Assembly (NCBI GenBank): GCA_903928395.1
Contig: CAIYQS010000193.1
Span: forward strand, 1-6,960
Direction of reading: 5' to 3'
DNA from: an uncultured Actinomycetes bacterium
GTDB lineage: Bacteria > Actinomycetota > Actinomycetes > Nanopelagicales > Nanopelagicaceae
DNA length: 6,960 nt
Made by a program: the position numbers and the translations under genes. The notes under the pieces were generated by a model. It ran no database searches and was not told the DNA's origin. It saw only the letters and a list, made by a program, of their open reading frames with translations. Of the stretch, positions 1 through 6,418 are shown piece after piece (within the stretch, counting starts at the first letter, position 1; each line of letters begins with the position of its first letter).

Positions 1-2
1 AA

Positions 3-660
3 TATTTCTCGGGCAGTATCAATGTCAGTTGCGCTGCGGGCAGCGGCGGCAGTGTGGTCAGATATACTACTGACGGCAGTGCTCCCACGGCTGCTTCTCC
101 GGTGTGGAGCAATCAGGCTTTCAGCGCCACTACCAATTTAAAAAGTATCAGTTGTGATGCTGCCAATAATTGCTATACGGCTGTAATAACGGCTGCGACC
201 TATACCCTGGATAATGCCGGACCTACCGGATCTATTGTGAACAGCAGCGGCAATCCCATCAATACTCCTTTGCCGGTCTTAAACCTTACTATAGCCGATA
301 GCGGTGTGGGAACCGCAGGAGCACGGATGCAGTTCAGCTGTGACGGCAGTAACTGGAGCCCTCTGGAATCTTTTGCCACACCTAAAAATACCTTTAATCT
401 TAAACCGGCCGTAACGACCTATGGTTGCGGTACTGTAGACGGCAGCAGAACTGTCTATGTGAGATTTGTTGATAGTCTGGGGAATGTTGGATCAGCTTAT
501 AATACCGGCGCCTTTACCATGGATACTTCCGGCTCCACCTGGGACAACAATGGCTGGTCTTACCGCAAAAAGATCAGTATCCAGGCAGCCAAAGTGGTAG
601 CGGTGGATCAAACCAACTTTAACGTCTATGTGAATCTGGCTGATCTGGGAAGTGACTTCT
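3..660 (+). CDS. Fragment of a secreted multi-domain protein (chitobiase C-terminal-type repeat, Ig-like module, start of DUF2341)
   Basis: The frame is open from base 3 with no start codon needed, so the 5' end lies outside the window. Residues about 1-70 (counted from base 3) resemble a CHB_HEX_C-type repeat: a YFSGSINVSC opening, then RYTTDGSAPT, and a closing ATYTLD. Residues about 71-175 look like an Ig-like module, with DSGVG, MQFSCDGSNWS and VYVRFVDSLGNVGSAY. From about residue 182, WSYRKKISI and NFNVYVNLADLGSDF match the beginning of DUF2341. Paired cysteines in the first two modules suggest an extracytoplasmic protein with disulfides. Such domains occur in large surface or secreted proteins, often carbohydrate-related, of many uncultured bacteria; the actual role is unknown. 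The TAA at 666-668 cuts DUF2341 near its start and lies beyond the likely join, so it is probably not the real stop. Domain calls are by eye. Confidence 0.75.
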
Positions 661-661
661 T
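648..661. other. Probable chimeric join between two unrelated sequences
   Basis: To the left, the plus-strand DUF2341 frame reads sensibly up to about GSDF. To the right, the minus-strand pyrB frame reads sensibly down to DAFTIRSH. Both fit the stretch around GAAGTGACTTCTT, so the exact breakpoint cannot be placed and a short shared word may have caused the join. Beyond it, each frame loses its family pattern: pyrB runs into FPDQPDSHRR, which does not look like the VGD segment expected next, and the left protein stops within eight bases. No inverted repeat, target duplication or integrase site is visible. An assembly artefact is the simplest reading; a real rearrangement cannot be excluded. 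Confidence 0.75.
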
Positions 662-1101
662 ATGGTAAATGCGTCTAAAAGTGCTTGGGTAGGGTGTTCA
701 TGTGTTCCGTCACCAGCATTTACAACATGAGAGTTGATCCATCCGGATTCAGCCAATCGTTGCGCGGCTCCAGATGCGCCGTGACGGATGATGATGAGTT
801 CAGCTCCCATGGCCTCAAGAGTTTGCGCCGTATCTTTGAGGGATTCGCCCTTACTTACGCTAGAACCTTTAGCTGAAAAGTTGATTACATCTGCGGACAA
901 GCGTTTTGCAGCTGCTTCAAAACTCAGGCGAGTTCGCGTTGAATCTTCAAAAAATAAATTGACAACTGTGCGACCTCGAAGCGTAGGCAATTTCTTTATT
1001 GCGCCATCAGTAATTCTGGAAAGTTCCCGAGCGGTATCGAGAATTTCGAAGGCTTCGGCTCTGCTGAGGTCTTTGATCGACAATAGATTTCTGGTGTGCA
1101 T
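652..1101 (-). CDS. pyrB: Aspartate carbamoyltransferase, N-terminal half (truncated at the join)
   Basis: PyrB condenses carbamoyl phosphate with L-aspartate, the first committed step of pyrimidine synthesis, in the cytoplasm. About 150 residues of the usual 300-310 remain: essentially the carbamoyl-phosphate domain. Visible motifs are the STRTR phosphate-binding loop (residues 54-58), the lysine of the SKGES loop (K84), R106-H107, and H134 with HPTQALLDAFTI (136-147). The aspartate-binding domain is missing because the frame runs into unrelated DNA near 652. The ATG at 1101 overlaps the pyrR stop by one base (TGATG), with GAGGTGG upstream as a possible ribosome site, so it is the second gene of a pyrR-pyrB operon. 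The gene is presumably intact in the source genome and broken only by the join. Confidence 0.93.
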
Positions 1102-1622
1102 CAGTTGCCCACCTCAACTTGATCTATTCCATCAATTTCCTGTAATTGAACTCTTACATTCTCTCGAGCGTTTGTCGGGATGTTCTTTCCCACGTAATCA
1201 GCGCGAATCGGCAACTCCCGATGCCCTCTATCAATAAGAACAGCAAGTTGCACCGTCTTGGGTCGACCTAGAATTCCAATCGCATCTAAAGCAGCTCTAA
1301 TTGTCCTGCCAGAGAAGAGAACGTCATCGACCAGAATCAAATTCTTCCCTTCCAGCCCACCAATCGGAATCTGGGTTGGGACAAGAGGTCTTGGAGGGCG
1401 CAAGCGAAGATCATCGCGGTACATCGTGATATCAAGAACTCCCACAGGAACTGGAGAATCGATAGAAGTTAGAAAGTCACCAATTCTTTGTGCGAGGGTA
1501 ACTCCACGAGTCGGAATTCCTAAGAGGACGACTGATTCAAGTCCATGATTGCGCTCGATGATTTCGTGAGCAATGCGTTTTAAGGAGCGACTAATCTCGC
1601 TCTGTTCCAAGACGACACTCAT
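1101..1622 (-). CDS. pyrR: PyrR, pyrimidine operon RNA-binding regulator / uracil phosphoribosyltransferase
   Basis: PyrR binds UMP/UTP and a specific stem-loop in pyr mRNA to lower pyrimidine gene expression; many members also make UMP from uracil and PRPP. The 173-residue length is normal. The type I PRPP-binding loop is clear: LILVDDVLFSGRT, with D99-D100 and S104-T107. Other family features are LLGIPTRG (33-40), LDITMYRDDL (63-72) and the RGHRELPIRADYVGKNIPT segment (about 132-150). The start at 1622 is supported by AAAGGAG five bases upstream. It leads pyrB with a one-base overlap and follows nusB after 78 bases, which hold a PyrR-binding hairpin covering its own ribosome site. Autoregulation at translation is therefore likely. 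Confidence 0.95.
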   Translation of the reverse strand: MSVVLEQSEISRSLKRIAHEIIERNHGLESVVLLGIPTRGVTLAQRIGDFLTSIDSPVPVGVLDITMYRDDLRLRPPRPLVPTQIPIGGLEGKNLILVDDVLFSGRTIRAALDAIGILGRPKTVQLAVLIDRGHRELPIRADYVGKNIPTNARENVRVQLQEIDGIDQVEVGN

Positions 1623-1627
1623 AAGTT

Positions 1628-1663
1628 CTCCTTTGCCGCCTCACAGGACGTCAGTTAAAGGAA
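1628..1663 (-). promoter_or_regulatory. PyrR-binding hairpin that can sequester the pyrR ribosome site
   Basis: Read as RNA, the leader has an outer stem UUCCUUU pairing with AAAGGAG, seven pairs with one G-U. The second arm is the pyrR Shine-Dalgarno sequence. Inside, CUG can pair with CGG, then an ACGU bulge, then CC/GG closing a UGUGA loop. The apical part (1637-1650, CGUCCUGUGAGGCG) agrees with the PyrR-binding consensus ARUCCNGNGAGGYU, as I remember it, at ten of its twelve specified positions. PyrR repression of translation at a site near the pyr ribosome site has been described in mycobacteria. The prediction is that PyrR with UMP stabilises this hairpin and blocks pyrR-pyrB translation. 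Confidence 0.75.
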
Positions 1664-1681
1664 GTGCGAGATACCCCGCAC
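1664..1681 (-). promoter_or_regulatory. Second leader hairpin, abutting the PyrR-binding hairpin
   Basis: As RNA, GUGCGGG pairs with CUCGCAC around a GUAU loop: seven pairs including one G-U. It ends exactly where the outer stem of the PyrR-binding hairpin begins, so the two could stack. The following UUCCUUU is mildly U-rich, so this could be a weak terminator for nusB or an attenuator, but there is no clean U-tract. A 5' stabilising hairpin is the other reading. Confidence 0.4.
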
Positions 1682-1685
1682 CCGA

Positions 1686-1691
1686 AGGATA
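1686..1691 (-). promoter_or_regulatory. Candidate -10 element for the pyrR operon
   Basis: TATCCT on the minus strand fits the actinobacterial TANNNT -10 pattern. It would put the transcript start a few bases before or in the first leader hairpin, giving a leader made almost entirely of the two hairpins. No good -35 hexamer is seen at the usual spacing, so this rests on the -10 and its position only. Confidence 0.3.
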
Positions 1692-1700
1692 GCAGTCCCG

Positions 1701-2111
1701 CTAGGTGAGTGAGATTACCGACTTGAGAACAATTACGCGTCCAAGGATTCCATTGATGTATCCCGCTGATTCCTTCGTGGAGAGTTCTTGGGCGATTTCT
1801 ACCGCTTCTGAGACCGCGACCTTGTCATCGACTGATTGACTCCACAAAATTTCGAAGAGGGCGATCCGAAGTAGGTTTCGGTCAATCGTAGGCATACGGT
1901 CCATGTCCCAGCCTTCGGCATAGGTGTGGATCTACTCGTCGATCTTAATTCGATGTTCGGCTACACCTTGGATCAAGATTCGGACGTAGTCTCCCTGAGA
2001 GAGATCGTCTACGGCTCGATCATTGAGCAGATCAACCGCAACCACCCCTCGCATATCCGCCTCGAAAAGCAGATCTAGCGCCCTTTTCCGTGCTTTTCGT
2101 CTAGCGCTCAC
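1701..2111 (-). pseudogene. nusB: Transcription antitermination factor NusB, interrupted by an in-frame TAG at codon 60
   Basis: NusB binds boxA RNA with NusE (ribosomal protein S10) in antitermination of rRNA operons. A GTG start at 2111, preceded by AGGAG at seven bases, begins VSARRKARKRALDLLFEAD, the expected Arg-rich N-terminus. The frame then reads well to KIDE, meets TAG at 1932-1934, and continues with IHTYAEGWDMDRMPTIDRNLLRIALFEILW and the KESAGYINGILG segment to a normal TAG at 1701-1703. Read through, it spans 136 codons, the normal NusB length with no indel. The interrupted position is a hydrophobic residue, commonly Leu, in homologues, so one change (TTG to TAG) would explain it. 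The cause may be a sequencing or assembly error, a strain variant or a true nonsense mutation. An internal ATG at 1904 (MDRMP) has AAGG seven bases upstream, but that fragment would lack the RNA-binding N-terminus. The start lies 15 bases after the efp stop. Confidence 0.9.
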
Positions 2112-2126
2112 GCATCTACTCCTAAT

Positions 2127-2690
2127 TTAGGAATTGGCTCGCCCGAGATAGGCACCTGTGCGAGTATCTACCAGCACTTTTTCATCTTGCTTAATGAAAA
2201 GTGGAACTTGAATCTGAATTCCGGTTTCGACTGTCGCAGGCTTAGTGCCTCCCGAAGAACGATCCCCTTGCAATCCTGGCTCTGTGTACGTAATAACCAA
2301 CTCGACTGAAGCTGGAAGCTCAATGTATAACGGGTTTCCCTCATGGACGGCAACGACGGCCTCGGCATTTTCGAGCATGAAGTTCGCAGCATCACCCACA
2401 ACTTCTGGGCTGATGGAAATCTGGTCATAATTTTGGGTGTCCATAAAGATATATCCCTCACCATCGCGATACAGGAATTGCATATCCCGTTTTTCAAGTT
2501 GGGCGATATCAACTTTGACACCGGCGTTGAAGGTACGTTCGACGACCTTTCCGCCAGGGACCAGTTTTAACTTGGTTCGCACGAAAGCAGGACCCTTGCC
2601 GGGCTTAACATGCTGGAATTCGACGACGGTCCAAAGTTTGCCCTCAATATCCAGGGTCATGCCGTTTTTAAGGTCATTTGTAGTAGCCAT
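2127..2690 (-). CDS. efp: Translation elongation factor P
   Basis: EF-P binds between the P and E sites of ribosomes stalled on polyproline stretches and promotes peptide bond formation. The 187-residue length is standard for the three-domain fold: KOW-like domain I (about 1-65), OB domain II (about 66-128) and OB domain III (about 129-187). Domain I carries the loop KPGKGPAFVR with the tip lysine K32 between prolines. This PGKGP loop is typical of actinobacterial EF-P, in which the lysine has been reported to work without modification. The last domain has the expected GDRSSGGTKPATVETG and VDTRTGAYLGRA segments. The ATG at 2690 gives the canonical MATTNDLKNGM start, but only a weak AGGT lies upstream, 20 bases after the aroQ stop. 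Translation may depend on coupling. Confidence 0.97.
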   Translation of the reverse strand: MATTNDLKNGMTLDIEGKLWTVVEFQHVKPGKGPAFVRTKLKLVPGGKVVERTFNAGVKVDIAQLEKRDMQFLYRDGEGYIFMDTQNYDQISISPEVVGDAANFMLENAEAVVAVHEGNPLYIELPASVELVITYTEPGLQGDRSSGGTKPATVETGIQIQVPLFIKQDEKVLVDTRTGAYLGRANS

Positions 2691-2710
2691 TGGGGCAGAA
2701 TACCTGAAGG

Positions 2711-3151
2711 TTAGATCAACTCTTTCATTGCGATTAACGCTAAGCGATAGGAATCGGGGCCAAATCCGCCAATAGTGCCGTGCGCCACACCTGAAATGAC
2801 CGAGGTATGTCGAAACTCCTCACGAGCCAGTGGGTTGCTCAAATGAACCTCAATTAACGGAGCTTTAAGCATCGCGGCAGCATCTCGGATCGCATACGAG
2901 TAGTGAGTAAATGCCGCCGGATTAAAAATCACCGGAGACTTTGCATCGGCTGCCTCATGAAGCCAATTGATGAGTTCGACTTCAGAATCGCTCTGCTGAA
3001 CATCGACCTCGAGACCAAGTGCTGCAGCCTCTTTCTTAATGAATTCGGAGAGTTGAGCAAAATTCATAGTTCCGTATATTGCAGAATCTCGGAGGTCCAA
3101 ACGACCAAGATTTGGGCCATTTAAAACCAGAATTTTCGGAGTTTGGCTCAT
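2711..3151 (-). CDS. aroQ: Type II 3-dehydroquinate dehydratase
   Basis: This enzyme dehydrates 3-dehydroquinate to 3-dehydroshikimate, the third shikimate step, as a dodecamer in the cytoplasm. The 146-residue length fits the type II family. Residues 10-27 hold LNGPNLGRLDLRD...YG with the catalytic Tyr at 26. A QSDSEVELINWLHEAAD stretch matches the usual Q-E-ELI-W-H pattern. NPAAFTHYSYAIRDA supplies the substrate-binding Asn, EVHLSNPLAREEFRHTS the catalytic His, and GTIGGFGPDSYRLAL the C-terminal signature. The GPNLGRL form, rather than GPNLNLLG, is common in actinobacteria. The start overlaps the aroB stop by four bases (ATGA), so the two are translationally coupled. Mycobacterial annotation calls this gene aroD. 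Confidence 0.96.
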   Translation of the reverse strand: MSQTPKILVLNGPNLGRLDLRDSAIYGTMNFAQLSEFIKKEAAALGLEVDVQQSDSEVELINWLHEAADAKSPVIFNPAAFTHYSYAIRDAAAMLKAPLIEVHLSNPLAREEFRHTSVISGVAHGTIGGFGPDSYRLALIAMKELI

Positions 3152-4200
3152 CGCATAATCTTCTCATAAGTCTGTTCTAAGAGTTCAGGGCTCGCCGTTT
3201 CGATCCAATCGGGCTTTCCTAACTCTCTTAGACCAACAAATCTAATTCGTCCGTCCCTGCTCTTTTTATCTCCTGTCATTAACCCAAAAATATTAGACCA
3301 TTCAAATTCCCCGGGACTTACGAGTGTTGGAAGATTGAATTTCGCCAAAAGGGTGAGGATTCGATCGGTCTGCCTAAATTCGAGGGTGGATTCACTGAGC
3401 AATGCGGCATAGTGCAAGCCAATAGCAACCGCTTCTCCATGGCGCAAAGAAAAATTGGATTGCTTTTCAAGGGCGTGACCTAGCGTGTGTCCAAAATTGA
3501 GAATCTCTCGGAGGTGACCTTCTTTAAAATCTCTTGATACGACGTCCGCTTTGACTGCAATACTTTTGGTCACCAATTCAGAAGTGAGCGTCCGAGCTCC
3601 AGCAACATTTGCTACTCGATCCAATAAATCCAGAATCGAAAGATCGCTAATGCAACCCGTTTTGATTACTTCCGCTAACCCAGCTGAAAAATCGCGATCG
3701 CTCAGCGTCGTAAGCCATGATGTGTCAGCACACACAGTGCGTGGTGAGTAAAACGATCCAACTAGATTTTTTCCTGCGGGGGTATTAATTCCAGTTTTAC
3801 CGCCAACTGAGGCATCCACCATCCCCGCTAAAGTTGTCGGAATTGCATACCACGCGATGCCCCGCAACCAAGTCGCTGCAACAAATCCCCCAAGATCCGT
3901 CGTTGCACCACCTCCAATTGCGACGATCGCATCTGTCCTGCCAAATTCTTGCTCACCTAAAACGTTCCACAATTGTTGCGCGACAAGAAAATCTTTCTGA
4001 GCCTCGCCATCCGGAGTCACAAAAAGAAAACGATCAGCAGAACTACACATCTGCTCTAAATCTGCGACTTCTGCAATGAAAGCGGGGGCTACAAAAATGA
4101 TCTTCTTGTGATCCACACCTAAAGAATTAACGAATTCTCGCCAGTTAACATCAATCAGAACTTTGTAATTAATTTCGGCACTGACATACACGCTATTCAT
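3148..4200 (-). CDS. aroB: 3-dehydroquinate synthase
   Basis: AroB converts DAHP to 3-dehydroquinate using NAD and a divalent metal. With the ATG at 4200 the protein has 350 residues, normal for the family. Seen in order are the NAD-binding IGGGATTDLGGF (95-106), PTTLAGMVDASVGGKTGIN (121-139), KNLVGSFYSP (144-153), AGLAEVIK with metal ligand E177, LNFGHTLGHALE with H238, and RHGEAVAIGL with H254. A TTG 24 bases further upstream keeps the frame open, but the ATG has GGGAG five bases before it and overlaps aroK by eight bases, so I prefer the ATG. The gene ends in a four-base overlap with aroQ. Nothing suggests loss of function. Confidence 0.97.
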   Translation of the reverse strand: MNSVYVSAEINYKVLIDVNWREFVNSLGVDHKKIIFVAPAFIAEVADLEQMCSSADRFLFVTPDGEAQKDFLVAQQLWNVLGEQEFGRTDAIVAIGGGATTDLGGFVAATWLRGIAWYAIPTTLAGMVDASVGGKTGINTPAGKNLVGSFYSPRTVCADTSWLTTLSDRDFSAGLAEVIKTGCISDLSILDLLDRVANVAGARTLTSELVTKSIAVKADVVSRDFKEGHLREILNFGHTLGHALEKQSNFSLRHGEAVAIGLHYAALLSESTLEFRQTDRILTLLAKFNLPTLVSPGEFEWSNIFGLMTGDKKSRDGRIRFVGLRELGKPDWIETASPELLEQTYEKIMR

Positions 4201-4708
4201 GAGCGCTCCCAATGAGTTGCGCAATCTCGTGAGCGACCTCTTGTGGCTTCTTGTTGTCAGTCGACTTCACAATCGTGGCTAAAGAGCGATAAATGGGCTC
4301 TCGGCTACTTGTGATCTTTAACCACTGTTTCTCTGGATCTGAGGCAACGAGCGGACGATCCCCCTTATTGCCGATTCGAGATAAGGCATAGCGAAGACCA
4401 ATGGTGAGGTAGATAACGGTGCCTTCACTCGCTTTTATTGCTGCTTGAACGTCGGGATCAAGAACGGCTCCCCCGCCTAATGAAAGCACCTGAATATTTG
4501 ACGCTAGCGCCGCAAGGACAACTTCGCGCTCAAGTTTTCTAAATCCACTCTCCCCAAGTTCGGCGAAGATAGCGGCGATAGATCGTCCAGAAATCGACGT
4601 AACGCTAGCGTCCGTGTCTTCGTACGTGAGTCCCAGTTCTCGAGCAAGGGCCTTGCCCACCGAACTTTTACCCGATCCTGGTGGTCCGATAAAAATCACG
4701 CGGCTCAT
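4193..4708 (-). CDS. aroK: Shikimate kinase
   Basis: Shikimate kinase phosphorylates shikimate at O3 with ATP, the fifth pathway step. The 171-residue length is typical. The Walker A P-loop is GPPGSGKSS (8-16). D31 and D33 sit in the EDTDASV shikimate/Mg segment, R57 in FRKLERE, and the GGG of the shikimate site at 78-80. R118 in RPL lies in the lid, and R136 in REPIYR matches the usual C-terminal arginine. All key residues are present. Its ATG follows the aroC TAG directly (TAGATG) and no Shine-Dalgarno is evident, so translation is probably coupled to aroC. The stop is TAG, inside the overlap with aroB. Confidence 0.97.
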   Translation of the reverse strand: MSRVIFIGPPGSGKSSVGKALARELGLTYEDTDASVTSISGRSIAAIFAELGESGFRKLEREVVLAALASNIQVLSLGGGAVLDPDVQAAIKASEGTVIYLTIGLRYALSRIGNKGDRPLVASDPEKQWLKITSSREPIYRSLATIVKSTDNKKPQEVAHEIAQLIGSAHE

Positions 4709-5893
4709 CTATTTTATTTCGAGGGCATCGAGGTAATTGAGATAGTTGCGTCTGGTTTCCGAAACGGAGTCTCCACCAAATTTTTCGATGACGGCATCCG
4801 CTAAAACTAGTGCGCACATCGCCTCTGCAACTATTCCTGCGGCTGGCACCGCGCATACGTCAGATCTTTGGTTGATCGCCTTTGCCGGCTCTCCTGTTAC
4901 CACATCAATCGTATCTAGCGCCCTTGGGACAGTTGATATGGGTTTCATTGCAGCTCTGACGCGCAGAATCTCTCCATTGGACATACCACCTTCAGTGCCA
5001 CCTGCTCTATCGGTTCGGCGAACAATCTTGCCGGAGCTGTCACGTTCGATCTCGTCGTGAGCAACCGAACCTCGACGCCGTGCAGTTGTGAAACCGTCAC
5101 CAATTTCTACGCCCTTGATTGCCTGAATACCCATCATTGCCCCAGCAAGACGTGAATCCAATCGACGATCCCAGTGGACGTGTGAACCTAAACCCGGTGG
5201 CAAATCAAATGCTAGAACTTCGATGACTCCGCCTAACGTGTCTCCAGCTGCATGCGCTGATTCGATTTCGGCAATCATGGCAGCACTTGCTACCGGATCA
5301 AAGGATCGGACTGGATCGCCGTCGACTTGTTCACGATCGGCATAAGTAGGAAGTTGATGACCCTCTTCGCTCCCGGCTGCACCAATCGAGAGCACGTGGC
5401 TCATAATACGAACGCCGACACTTTGCTCAAGGAATGCTCGTGCTACTGCTCCTAATGCAACTCGCGCCGCGGTTTCGCGAGCACTCGCTCTTTCTAAAAT
5501 CGGGCGAGCATCATCAAACGCGTATTTTTGCATTCCGACAAGGTCAGCATGTCCTGGCCGCGGTCGAGTCAAAGGTGCGTTGCGGGCCAACGCTGAAAGT
5601 TCGTCCAAAGGAACTGGATCTGCCGACATCACTTTCTCCCATTTCGGCCACTCGGAGTTGGCAACTTGGATAGAAATCGGTCCGCCTTGACTTTCTCCAT
5701 GACGGACCCCACCCAAAATTGTCACTAGATCTGCTTCGAAATTTTGGCGAGCACCTCTACCGAAACCCAATCTTCGGCGACGAAGATCAGCATCGATCAT
5801 TTCTGTGGTTATGTGCACATGGGAAGGTAACCCTTCCAAGATTGCAGAAAGCACCGGACCGTGCGACTCTCCCGCGGTAAGCCATCTCAACAT
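4709..5893 (-). CDS. aroC: Chorismate synthase
   Basis: AroC removes phosphate from EPSP to give chorismate, using reduced FMN, the last step of the pathway. The 394-residue length fits actinobacterial members. The N-terminus MLRWLTAGESHG includes the conserved His at 11. Other signatures are the RRRLGFGRGAR segment, RPGHADLVGMQKY, RASARETAARVA, MMGIQAIKGVEIGDGF, EGGMSNGEILRVRAAMKPIST and the C-terminal QRSDVCAVPAAGIVAEAM with EKFGGDS. The start at 5893 gives the canonical N-terminus, but no Shine-Dalgarno is seen. It is followed at once by aroK, then aroB and aroQ, forming one chorismate operon. It stops with TAG. Confidence 0.98.
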   Translation of the reverse strand: MLRWLTAGESHGPVLSAILEGLPSHVHITTEMIDADLRRRRLGFGRGARQNFEADLVTILGGVRHGESQGGPISIQVANSEWPKWEKVMSADPVPLDELSALARNAPLTRPRPGHADLVGMQKYAFDDARPILERASARETAARVALGAVARAFLEQSVGVRIMSHVLSIGAAGSEEGHQLPTYADREQVDGDPVRSFDPVASAAMIAEIESAHAAGDTLGGVIEVLAFDLPPGLGSHVHWDRRLDSRLAGAMMGIQAIKGVEIGDGFTTARRRGSVAHDEIERDSSGKIVRRTDRAGGTEGGMSNGEILRVRAAMKPISTVPRALDTIDVVTGEPAKAINQRSDVCAVPAAGIVAEAMCALVLADAVIEKFGGDSVSETRRNYLNYLDALEIK

Positions 5894-5899
5894 ATGCGT

Positions 5900-5905
5900 A
5901 TTGTG
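5900..5905 (-). promoter_or_regulatory. Weak candidate -10 element for a leaderless aroC transcript
   Basis: CACAAT lies six bases before the aroC ATG, the spacing expected if transcription begins at the start codon. It matches TATAAT at four of six positions but lacks the leading T. No Shine-Dalgarno precedes aroC, which favours a leaderless start. The 65-base gap (5894-5958) shows no hairpin terminator. Confidence 0.22.
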
Positions 5906-5958
5906 TCAGATACATAAGACTCGCTGTCGCGCTTTCCCTTTGAAGTCCATTACCCGCT

Positions 5959-6363
5959 CTAGAGTCCTGTCATCACCATAAGGACTCCGATTATGAGCGG
6001 CGGCGCAAAAGGAATCGAGCTCTTTCGCGTGGCAACAGCCCAAATCAACCCCAAGATGGCTGCATATGTGAGGGCCTCCAATATTCGTTGCAGTTGATCA
6101 AGCATTAATCCACTCAGCGCAAGCAGCTTAATATCCCCCATACCAATCGAATAGGAACTCAAGAAATAGAAGAGAACTCCAATAACAAAAAGTGAGCATC
6201 CGAATTCGTATATCGACAGTTGCTGGCTCAATTTGAGTCTGAATTGAGTGTCGACAATGAGAACCCAGAACAGCAATAGTGATTTGTTTGGGATTCGACG
6301 GTATTTGATATCAGATACCACCATCCAGGGTGCCGCAAGAATGAGTGGAATATACGAAGTCAC
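5959..6363 (-). CDS. Small prepilin peptidase-like membrane aspartic protease (A24 family)
   Basis: A24 peptidases cleave the leader peptides of type IV pilin-like or Flp/Tad pilin precursors at the inner face of the membrane. This protein has 134 residues and several hydrophobic segments. It carries both catalytic aspartates in family context: D18 in SDIKYRRIPN and D77 in IGMGDIKLLAL (GxGD motif). The N-terminal methyltransferase domain with Cys pairs found in full-length PilD is absent, as in TadV/CpaA-like and many actinobacterial members. The GTG at 6363 is the only usable start, because an in-frame TAG lies nine bases upstream; the next ATG (residue 14) would remove most of the first membrane helix. 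A prepilin peptidase next to aroE is also found in mycobacteria, so the position is conserved although no pilus gene is visible here. Its real substrate is unknown. Confidence 0.88.
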   Translation of the reverse strand: MTSYIPLILAAPWMVVSDIKYRRIPNKSLLLFWVLIVDTQFRLKLSQQLSIYEFGCSLFVIGVLFYFLSSYSIGMGDIKLLALSGLMLDQLQRILEALTYAAILGLIWAVATRKSSIPFAPPLIIGVLMVMTGL

Positions 6364-6369
6364 CTTTGG

Positions 6370-6375
6370 AATCTA
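6370..6375 (-). promoter_or_regulatory. Candidate -10 element for a leaderless prepilin peptidase transcript
   Basis: TAGATT fits the TANNNT -10 pattern and ends six bases before the GTG at 6363, the geometry expected when the transcript starts at the start codon. The only purine-rich stretch upstream (AAAGG) runs into the GTG and is too close for a normal Shine-Dalgarno. No clear -35 is seen. The 55-base gap after aroE also holds GTGGA and TCCAC as a weak inverted repeat. Confidence 0.35.
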
Positions 6376-6418
6376 GCGGACTCGTGGAAACTGGGTCCTG
6401 GGGTATCCACAGTTCGGG

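Noticed and set aside
619..651. Continuation of pyrB to residue 160 (FPDQPDSHRR)
   Set aside because: These codons lie on the DUF2341 side of the join and do not match the VGD region expected next in aspartate carbamoyltransferase.
640..670. Insertion sequence or integrase-mediated junction at the join
   Set aside because: No terminal inverted repeats, target duplication, recombinase gene or tRNA end is visible on either side.
788..1237. 149-residue plus-strand open frame opposite pyrB and pyrR
   Set aside because: It is the antisense shadow of two well-recognised genes and its translation resembles no family.
1932..1934. Amber recoding (TAG read as an amino acid) as the explanation for nusB
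   Set aside because: TAG ends nusB itself, aroK, aroC, the prepilin peptidase and aroE at the expected family lengths, so it is an ordinary stop here.
2168..2521. 117-residue minus-strand open frame inside efp
   Set aside because: It overlaps efp in another frame, has no family pattern and no start signal; efp is unambiguous.
3834..4079. Plus-strand open frames opposite aroB (also 3551-3751), efp (2245-2775), aroQ (2903-3124) and aroC (4746-5060, 5434-5673)
   Set aside because: All lie opposite genes with complete catalytic motifs, lack supported starts and show no recognisable protein pattern.
4201..4224. Upstream TTG start for aroB adding eight residues
   Set aside because: The ATG at 4200 has a well-spaced GGGAG and gives the usual N-terminus; the extension would overlap aroK by 32 bases.
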